Assembly (NCBI GenBank): GCA_016199105.1
Contig: JACQHI010000188.1
Coordinates: 1 to 5,526 of the forward strand
Reading direction: 5' to 3'
Source: Lentisphaerota bacterium
GTDB taxonomy: Bacteria; Verrucomicrobiota; Kiritimatiellia; JAAZAB01
Length of the DNA: 5,526 nt
The notes beneath the pieces are model-generated. The model was not told where the DNA came from and did not search any database. It saw only the letters and a program-made list of their open reading frames with translations. The position numbers and the translations under genes were made by a program. Below, piece by piece: positions 1 to 4,829 of this stretch; position 1 is the stretch's first letter; each line of letters begins with the position of its first letter.

Positions 1-130
1 CAAATCAAACCCCAAATCAAAACACTCGACCCCATTTCCTTCACAAAACACACTTTTGTTCACCCCGAGACACACACCACCTTTTCCTTTGAATTTTCGG
101 ACTAACTTTGAAATTCCTTAGCCTCAAGAT
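1..130. other. C-rich, G-poor stretch without a gene
   Basis: No reading frame with a usable start and start signal was found here. By hand count the first 120 bases contain about 40 C and only 8 G on the plus strand, a strong strand asymmetry unlike the rest of the window. The nine bases CAAATCAAA occur at 1-9 and again at 13-21. A small perfect inverted repeat, ACAAAA / TTTTGT, lies at 43-48 and 54-59 around a 5-base loop. It has no run of T suitable for a terminator. The function is unknown; it may be the flank of something beyond the window edge. Confidence 0.5.
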
Positions 131-161
131 AGCCGACGCGGGTGTGAGCCCGCGTTCGGCT
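131..161. repeat. REP-like palindrome
   Basis: A 12-base-pair stem: AGCCGACGCGGG (131-142) pairs with 149-161, interrupted only by one bulged T at 155, around the loop TGTGAG (143-148). Neither strand has a T run after it, so it does not look like an intrinsic terminator. It lies just past the point where the toxin remnant ends. Its right edge GTTCGGCT (154-161) is identical to the right edge of the longer palindrome (991-998), which suggests related dispersed elements. The repeat family is not identified. Confidence 0.6.
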
Positions 162-192
162 CATCGGATGATTCGCCATTCCTCACATCTCA

Positions 193-285
193 TCAGGCTT
201 GAGTCGGGACTTCCATTCTGAGGTTGTAGTATGCTATGGTCTCGGCGAATTCGTCGTCGGCGGTTTGGAGGAAGTCCACCTTCAC
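193..285 (-). pseudogene. Truncated RelE/ParE-family toxin remnant
   Basis: A GTG codon at 285-283 overlaps the antitoxin stop codon in the four bases GTGA, the usual coupled arrangement of antitoxin then toxin. The frame reads VKVDFLQTADDEFAETIAYY and then NLR. This matches the start of RelE/ParE toxins, where a beta strand is followed by a helix with a conserved AxxExxxAxxYY pattern. After residue 23 the likeness stops, and a TGA is met after seven more codons, giving 30 residues against roughly 90-100 for an intact toxin. Neither other minus-strand frame restores the family pattern, so this looks like a deletion or replacement of the 3' part rather than one frameshift. The lost part would have carried the later strands and the catalytic residues, so toxicity is unlikely. 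A functional short peptide cannot be excluded. Confidence 0.7.
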
Positions 286-515
286 GAGGAGTATTTCTTC
301 TCAATCCTCTCAAACACCTTGGATGCCGGAATTGCGGGGATTTCGCCGCGCTCGTATGCGTCAATCCGATCCTCGGCCTCTCGCGCCCACGCTGCATCAA
401 TATCCGCGCGGGACGGGAAATCGAAACTGGAGAGAATCCCCTCAACGAGTTCTGCTCGTTCAATGGGGGGAAGCCCCACGGCCTTCTCAAGAACTTGCTG
501 CGCCTGTGTTGTCAT
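282..515 (-). CDS. Addiction-module antitoxin, Unstab_antitox type
   Basis: A 77-residue acidic protein with the layout of the 'putative addiction module component' antitoxins (Pfam Unstab_antitox, TIGR02574). Residues about 15-30 contain LPPIERAELVEGILSS, close to the family's LPxxERxELxxxLLxSL. Next come an AWxxEAxxRIxAYxxGEI segment (about 42-60) and a basic/acidic C-terminal helix. Such proteins are the neutralising partner of RelE/ParE toxins and usually repress their own promoter with or without the toxin. The ATG at 515 is preceded by GAGGTGA (525-519), a good ribosome binding site though only three bases away. A promoter-like element with an internal dyad lies directly upstream. The partner gene follows with a four-base overlap but is truncated, so this is probably an orphan antitoxin. 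The family call rests on recognised sequence pattern. Confidence 0.85.
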   Translation of the reverse strand: MTTQAQQVLEKAVGLPPIERAELVEGILSSFDFPSRADIDAAWAREAEDRIDAYERGEIPAIPASKVFERIEKKYSS

Positions 516-534
516 GGCTCACCTCATACGGAAA

Positions 535-562
535 ATTCTATCGCGATCCCATCAGATCGCAA
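535..562 (-). promoter_or_regulatory. Predicted antitoxin promoter
   Basis: On the minus strand TTGCGA (562-557) and TAGAAT (540-535) resemble sigma-70 -35 and -10 boxes, with four and five of six consensus bases, separated by 16 bases. Transcription would start near 528, just ahead of the ribosome binding site GAGGTGA and the antitoxin ATG at 515, which implies a very short leader. The assignment is from consensus only. Confidence 0.45.
543..560. promoter_or_regulatory. Operator-like dyad in the antitoxin promoter
   Basis: A perfect inverted repeat, GCGATC (543-548) and GATCGC (555-560), with a six-base spacer. It fills the space between the predicted -10 and -35 boxes and overlaps the -35. 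Many toxin-antitoxin promoters carry such a site for repression by the antitoxin or the complex. That it is bound by the antitoxin encoded next to it is an inference. Confidence 0.45.
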
Positions 563-911
563 GGCTTGCAGTCATCCCTTATATCGGCGAATAGCGTTTT
601 ATCCCACTTACGGCGAGAATAGCAGGCTGGTAGTGGAGGTAAAGCGCAAAACGAGCCGCAGGAGAGATCTGTTGAACGGAGCCATCTTTTGCGCCGCGTG
701 CTACGCCGGACCAAGGCCGCAGTGACTATGAGGTAAAGCGAAGAGATGGCTTAGAACGACGGGATGGAGCGGGCATGGGTTTGCGAATCGGCTGGGGGCG
801 CGAAAACCGTTGGGAGTAGGATTTGTTTCAAAGACAGGAAGGACGGCAGGAAACCGGCTCTACCCATTTCCGAAAGGTTTTGCCATAAAAAGCACATAAG
901 GCGCAAAATCG

Positions 912-929
912 GTCTTGTGTGTCTTGTGG
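912..929 (+). repeat. Tandem nonamer GTCTTGTGK x2
   Basis: GTCTTGTGT (912-920) is followed directly by GTCTTGTGG (921-929), two copies differing only in the last base. It adjoins the left arm of the long palindrome. TTGTG-type short tandem motifs next to hairpins occur in the spacers of several bacterial genomes. Whether this is part of one dispersed element is an inference. Confidence 0.55.
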
Positions 930-997
930 CCAACGAGCGGCGTCATGGTGCCGAACCCCGCCACGGGGTGAGGCTACCATGCACGCCGATGTTCGGC
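929..997. repeat. Long imperfect palindrome (69 bases)
   Basis: The left arm (929-960) and right arm (964-997) pair along almost their full length around a three-base loop (961-963). Paired blocks from the centre outward are ACCCCG/CGGGGT (955-960 with 964-969), GCC/GGC (950-952 with 972-974), ATGGT/ACCAT (945-949 with 976-980), GGCGT/ACGCC (939-943 with 983-987) and AAC/GTT plus GCC/GGC at the ends (929-934 with 991-997). Bulges or mismatches separate the blocks. It begins eight bases after the stop codon of the minus-strand exported protein gene, so it would fold in the 3' end of that transcript. No T run follows on either strand, so a standard intrinsic terminator is unlikely. It may be a REP- or MITE-like element. 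Confidence 0.7.
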
Positions 998-1005
998 TTC
1001 TTTCG

Positions 1006-2040
1006 TCAGTCGCCGTTCAAACCCCCAGAAGCTTTTTCAAGTCCTTTCTTAGCCGCGGCAGCATCGACCAGCGGAAGAAACGTCGCAAGCTGCTTAATCC
1101 GATTCGTCGAGGAGAAGAAATCCGTCCGCTTCAGCTTGCTGACGAATGCCTGGGCATCAGCGTCATAGAGCAGTTCGGCTAGAAGCCCCATCGCATCGAA
1201 GATGATCCATGGCTCCGGAAGGCCGTCGTGATCTGTATACGGTGTGTCAATCGGCGGTATCGGCTTGCTTGCTCTGCGGAGACAATCGAGAAGGTGGTGG
1301 ATGACTGGTGACTTCGCCTTGACCTTGAAGATCTGAAGCAGCGCCAAATCGCCAGATGTGATGTATTCGGCACTAAACACGACATTGGAGATGCGAAGGC
1401 GTTGTTGTTCGCTCAAGTGAGGCGCAAAAGGACTGCTGACTGTATGGCTGCCGAGGTAAGGCCGCCGGTCGGCCAACTCGAAGGCTCCTTCCCACTTTGT
1501 GACAGGCGTTTCGACACATTTGACCAGCCATTCAACAACTGCATTGGTTGGAATATCGTTATGATATTGGCGCTCCAAATCGAGCCAAGCAGTAATACGT
1601 TCCGAATATGCTCTGGCCTCTGCCTCCGAAACAGTCTTTGCTCCGTAAGACAGTGCAACCGTGGAGTAGCCCTTGCCCTCGGGTGACCGGCAAAGAAACG
1701 CCAGGACGTTCGTGCCTTCTGGAAAACGTGGTGGGCTGGGACAAATCATGTTCGGGTTAAAATGGACTTCAATAAGTCCGTCGGGAGCCGATCCCTTGAG
1801 CACGGTTGAGGCACGTAGACGCGCAGGGGATACATCGCGAAACGAAAAACCGGTGATCTCATCAGAATCGGTCTTGGGACGAGGCCCTGGCTCAACGCGG
1901 GCTACGACAACAAGGTCACTGCTCCGGATCATCTGCCGCAAGGAAACAGGTTCAATTGGAAAAGCGAAGCATCGGGGAAGGGGGATGCCAACTACACACA
2001 GGATGACGGGTGCAACCAAGAATTTGAACGATGCTTTCAT
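1006..2040 (-). CDS. Exported protein of unknown function, 344 aa
   Basis: I do not recognise a named family. Residues 1-26 look like a Sec signal peptide: Lys at 2 and 6, a hydrophobic core at about 7-21, and likely cleavage after the CFA at 24-26. No lipobox is evident. The mature N-terminal part (about 33-140) has the pattern SSDLVVVARV (40-49), then VLKG (80-83), a CPSPP segment (100-104) and GTNVLAFL (109-116). This is a beta-rich arrangement seen in many exported bacterial proteins of unknown role. The remainder, about 185-335, looks mostly helical. The frame can be extended to a GTG at 2052, but the ATG at 2040 is preferred because it puts charged residues directly before the hydrophobic core. 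Neither start has a clear ribosome binding site. It stands alone, divergent from the large plus-strand gene, and is less G+C-rich than that gene. It is probably periplasmic or extracellular. Confidence 0.85.
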   Translation of the reverse strand: MKASFKFLVAPVILCVVGIPLPRCFAFPIEPVSLRQMIRSSDLVVVARVEPGPRPKTDSDEITGFSFRDVSPARLRASTVLKGSAPDGLIEVHFNPNMICPSPPRFPEGTNVLAFLCRSPEGKGYSTVALSYGAKTVSEAEARAYSERITAWLDLERQYHNDIPTNAVVEWLVKCVETPVTKWEGAFELADRRPYLGSHTVSSPFAPHLSEQQRLRISNVVFSAEYITSGDLALLQIFKVKAKSPVIHHLLDCLRRASKPIPPIDTPYTDHDGLPEPWIIFDAMGLLAELLYDADAQAFVSKLKRTDFFSSTNRIKQLATFLPLVDAAAAKKGLEKASGGLNGD

Positions 2041-2249
2041 CGCGATATGCACATGCTGCGAACAGTATTATTGAACGGACTTCGCGTTCAGGTATGCACC
2101 GCGCCAATGGCCGGTGTTCCGTGGAAATCCTAGGGATTCCATTCCCCTATGGCGAGCGGAAAGTGATTGTCTGTTTTTTGTTCGCTCTTTCCCCGCCAAT
2201 GGCTATGCTGTTCGACTTTAAGCCTTCAAACATATCAGGAGATTCCGCC
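2041..2249. promoter_or_regulatory. Divergent intergenic spacer
   Basis: This spacer separates two divergent genes, so it should contain both promoters and any shared operator. I could not pick out a convincing -35/-10 pair on either strand. It is richer in A+T than the gene to its right. An open frame continues upstream from the large plus-strand gene to an ATG at 2031, but that extension has no signal-peptide character and covers the start of the opposite gene. Confidence 0.5.
2237..2242 (+). promoter_or_regulatory. Ribosome binding site that fixes the start at 2250
   Basis: AGGAGA lies seven bases before the ATG at 2250. It decides between this start and the longer open frame from 2031: only the 2250 start gives a Shine-Dalgarno sequence directly followed by an N-terminal export signal. 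Confidence 0.75.
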
Positions 2250-4796
2250 ATGTCATGCCACAAGAGGATTCTTATGATGGTCGCATCCTGCCTTCTCGCC
2301 TCCAGCCACCCTGAGCCTTCTGCCGCCGCCGACACCAACGGCGCCACCTATCGGCTGTACGAGGGCGTCACCGTCTATGTCAACAATCCGGACGGGAAGG
2401 ATTTCAACGTCTCCCTGGACGTACGCGATCTGAACCTGTTCGCTAACGGACCCCGCGAGGTGCTGTTCAAGGTGTATGATCCCGACGGCCGGCCCGTCGT
2501 GCGCGAAATCATCCCGGACGACGGCTGCGTCTCGCCGAATTTCCCCGACCGCATCGGCGGCTGGGACCACGAACTTCAATACTACGCCAACCTGTACGAG
2601 AAGGGCACGGTCCCCTCCTTCCGCTGGAGCGCGTGGTCCGATCCGAACCGGCTGAACACGCTCGTGAAGCGCACGTTCGACCGCCCCATCAAGGGCGGCC
2701 AGAAGGGCGTCTATCGGATCGTGCTCGCGGGCGCCATCGACCATTACGTCACCCTGCGGCTGAGCCCGGACTTGAAGACGGCCGTCTCGGGCCATCCGAA
2801 TTTCATCCACGGGCACGGCAGTCTGCTGAAAAAGAGTTACGTCTATGTCCCGAAGGGCTCGGTCGGCCTGTTCTTCGTCGCCACGGAGCCCGATGTGCCC
2901 CGCGCGCGGCGCTTCAAGATCACCGCGCCCGGCGGCAAGGCGCTGGTGGACGCCGAGGCGCAAGGCGGCTACGCCTCATGTATCGAAAAGTCCTGGATGG
3001 ATGCCTCTCTCAAGTTCGACAAGCCCGGCCAATACGACGGCCAGGTGTTGACCGTGGAGGTGGCGGACGGCCCGGGCGACTACCTGCTCAAGCTCGTCCT
3101 GCAACAGGGGAAGGAGGGCTTGTCCGCCGACTATGTGGGTATGGGCAGTTCGGCCGTGTTCGCCCCGGACGAGGCGACGGCGAAGGCATTCCAGGGCGGC
3201 ACGATCGTGGTGGATGACCTGGTCTTCTGGCATCCCTTCCAGGTCCGGTTCCACAACTGGCTCAAGGAGAACAAACTCGACGCCAACGACACGGAAAAGG
3301 CGTTGCGCAAGGAACTGGTAGCCGAGTTCGGCGGCTTCCGCCTGCTGGAGACCAGCGACGGCCGCGGCTCGTTTTCCTGGATCAATTGGGCCTACGCGCT
3401 GGGCTATTACGGCTGCCGTGTGTTCCAGCCCGGCTGGCGGCTCATGCAACGCGCCGACGTGCCCGCGGAGGCCAAGGCCCTCATCAAGGAGGGCCTGATC
3501 ATGGCCGGCGACCGGCTTAGCTTCGCCGCCGGCGGAGAGAAGGTCAACGGCAACGCCTTTTCGCAGATCAACGTGGCCCTCTGGTACAGCCACCGCGCCA
3601 CGGGCGACGCGATCCAGAAGGACCGCTTCGAGACCTTCTGGCAGCGGTGGACCACCGAGGGCTGGGGGCCGGGCTCGGGCCTGTCCCGCTCGGGCGATTC
3701 CCAGGAGCATTTTGCCCACGACTGCCATTACGGTTCGTACCTGATGGACAACTGGAAAGCGAAAGACAACACGTGGATTTCGACCGGCGGCATCCTCGGC
3801 GATGCCACTGACGACCCGCGTTTCCAGCAGGTGCTGGACCGTTACCAGGAGCTGTATTCCTACCTGTATTGCCGCGAAATGAGTAAAACCCCCGTGGACG
3901 CCAATCCCTGGTCGTCGCGAACGCGGGCAAGCCCGCACAACGCAGCCGCCAACTGGGAATCCGCTAAGCATCCCTGGAAAGGCGACCCGGGCCCCGACTT
4001 CACCGTGAGCGTCAACGGCGGCGACGAATGGTTCGCCGCGCGCCGCAAGAATTACTACATGGTGACCTTCCACGGCCGCCTCGCCCCCGAGTGGATGAGC
4101 CGGTGTTTCGAAGGCCAGGTCGGATTCGGCGGCGGCATCCTCTGCCAGCTTACCGTGCCCGGCAAGGGCCCCGTGCTGGCCTCCCTCCTGTATCCGGGGC
4201 AGGGCTACGGCAAGGGCATGGATCCGTCCAACTGGCGGAATTTCCAGATCCATTCGCTGGTCGGGGAACGCTGGGACGGAGCTCCCCTCATCTCGGGCAT
4301 CAGCGAGCACGACAATGCCAAGTTGACGGGCAACACCGTGACCAGTTCCGGCGAAGTCCGCGACGGTCACGTCAAGGTGACGCGCTCCTACACCTATAAC
4401 GCCGACAGCATCGACTGCTCCGTCGCCCTCGCCGAGTCCGACTATGGCCGCGTGCTGTCCATCTGGTCGCACGAGCGCAACTGGTCCGAGGTCCGGCTTG
4501 CCTACGAGATGATCCCCTTCCTGGCCAAGGGCCCTGACGGCAATAAAGCGACCACGGTCACGGTGGGCGACGCGCCGGGCCAGGCCTTGGGCGCCTCCAA
4601 TGCGCCGGCGGTGTCCGCGAAAACCATCCGTATCGACCGCGGCGGCTTCGGGGTGACGCTCGAACTCGACCAGCCCCGGAACATTTCGCTCGGCGCCAAT
4701 TCCACCGTGCTGATCCAGCTCGTGGAGCCCGCCGACAAGCCGACCCCGGCGAGCAAGGTGGTTCTGAAATACCGGCTGATCCCGTTTGGAAATTAA
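2250..4796 (+). CDS. Large exported protein, toroid/lyase-like layout
   Basis: An 848-residue protein whose family I could not assign. Residues 1-27 form an export signal: HKR at 4-6, a short hydrophobic core, and AAA before D28 as a signal peptidase I site. VASC at 11-14 also fits a lipobox, so a lipoprotein is possible. Residues about 30-320 look like two beta-sandwich units (LYEGVTVYVNNPDG near the start, then VYVPKGSVGLFFV). Residues about 328-540 look helical, with WINWAYALGYYG, a stretch with N433, N435 and N441, and QEHFAHDCHYGSY at 485-497. From D592 (DEWFAARRKNYYMVTFHG) to the end the sequence looks beta-rich. A helical toroid followed by a beta-sandwich, with Asn, His and Tyr in the helical part, recalls polysaccharide lyases such as the PL8 fold. 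That resemblance is an inference, not a match. It is probably the first gene of an operon with the acyltransferase 33 bases downstream. Confidence 0.92.
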   Translation: MSCHKRILMMVASCLLASSHPEPSAAADTNGATYRLYEGVTVYVNNPDGKDFNVSLDVRDLNLFANGPREVLFKVYDPDGRPVVREIIPDDGCVSPNFPDRIGGWDHELQYYANLYEKGTVPSFRWSAWSDPNRLNTLVKRTFDRPIKGGQKGVYRIVLAGAIDHYVTLRLSPDLKTAVSGHPNFIHGHGSLLKKSYVYVPKGSVGLFFVATEPDVPRARRFKITAPGGKALVDAEAQGGYASCIEKSWMDASLKFDKPGQYDGQVLTVEVADGPGDYLLKLVLQQGKEGLSADYVGMGSSAVFAPDEATAKAFQGGTIVVDDLVFWHPFQVRFHNWLKENKLDANDTEKALRKELVAEFGGFRLLETSDGRGSFSWINWAYALGYYGCRVFQPGWRLMQRADVPAEAKALIKEGLIMAGDRLSFAAGGEKVNGNAFSQINVALWYSHRATGDAIQKDRFETFWQRWTTEGWGPGSGLSRSGDSQEHFAHDCHYGSYLMDNWKAKDNTWISTGGILGDATDDPRFQQVLDRYQELYSYLYCREMSKTPVDANPWSSRTRASPHNAAANWESAKHPWKGDPGPDFTVSVNGGDEWFAARRKNYYMVTFHGRLAPEWMSRCFEGQVGFGGGILCQLTVPGKGPVLASLLYPGQGYGKGMDPSNWRNFQIHSLVGERWDGAPLISGISEHDNAKLTGNTVTSSGEVRDGHVKVTRSYTYNADSIDCSVALAESDYGRVLSIWSHERNWSEVRLAYEMIPFLAKGPDGNKATTVTVGDAPGQALGASNAPAVSAKTIRIDRGGFGVTLELDQPRNISLGANSTVLIQLVEPADKPTPASKVVLKYRLIPFGN
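3918..3936. repeat. Palindrome inside the large gene
   Basis: A perfect six-base-pair hairpin, GCGGGC (3923-3928) and GCCCGC (3931-3936), with a two-base loop, lies inside the large gene and codes for part of a linker-like stretch (residues about 555-565, SRTRASPHN). The 11 bases CGAACGCGGGC at 3918-3928 also occur, on the other strand, within the REP-like palindrome (148-158). It may be chance in G+C-rich DNA or the trace of an inserted repeat. Confidence 0.35.
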
Positions 4797-4818
4797 GACC
4801 CCGGCGGCGGCGTTGCCC

Positions 4819-4827
4819 GGGAGAAGG
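4819..4827 (+). promoter_or_regulatory. Ribosome binding site of the acyltransferase gene
   Basis: GGGAGAAGG lies two bases before the ATG at 4830, with its GGGAG core six bases away. CCCGG (4800-4804) could pair with CCGGG (4817-4821) and partly hide it, but in such G+C-rich DNA this may be chance. Confidence 0.6.
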
Positions 4828-4829
4828 CC

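Larger units (their letters stand above)
516..1005. other. Gene-poor stretch of 490 bases
   Basis: No convincing gene. Short open frames exist on both strands, but none has a start signal, a recognisable protein pattern or a sensible length. The stretch holds the antitoxin promoter at its left end and a composite repeat region at its right end: an inverted repeat TTTTGC (878-883) / GCAAAA (903-908), the tandem nonamer at 912-929 and the long palindrome at 929-997. The part from about 600 to 870 shows nothing I can name, apart from the 11-mer GAGGTAAAGCG occurring at 636-646 and 730-740. Confidence 0.6.

Noticed and set aside
10..66. Possible G-quadruplex on the minus strand
   Set aside because: Only three runs of four G occur (10-13, 30-33, 63-66), with long gaps, so a stable quadruplex is not supported.
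131..161. Intrinsic terminator for the antitoxin transcript
   Set aside because: The stem is strong but neither strand has a T run after it.
231..725. A 164-codon plus-strand frame
   Set aside because: It is antisense to the well-supported antitoxin and has no recognisable protein pattern or start signal.
636..740. Direct repeat GAGGTAAAGCG (636-646 and 730-740) as a duplication or attachment site
   Set aside because: Eleven bases alone are too few, the flanks diverge and no integrase or insertion sequence is present.
764..1168. A 134-codon plus-strand frame across the repeat region
   Set aside because: It reads through the long palindrome and the end of the opposite gene, and its composition looks like translated non-coding repeat.
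2131..2149. Inverted repeat TAGGG / CCCTA in the divergent spacer as an operator
   Set aside because: A five-base stem with a nine-base loop is weak and is not placed against a convincing promoter.
2167..2209. Promoter for the large gene (T-rich -35 candidates with TATGCT)
   Set aside because: The upstream boxes match the consensus poorly or at wrong spacing, so no reliable call could be made.
2031..2249. N-terminal extension of the large plus-strand gene to ATG 2031
   Set aside because: It gives no export signal, lacks a ribosome binding site and overlaps the opposite gene; the ATG at 2250 has AGGAGA and a signal peptide.
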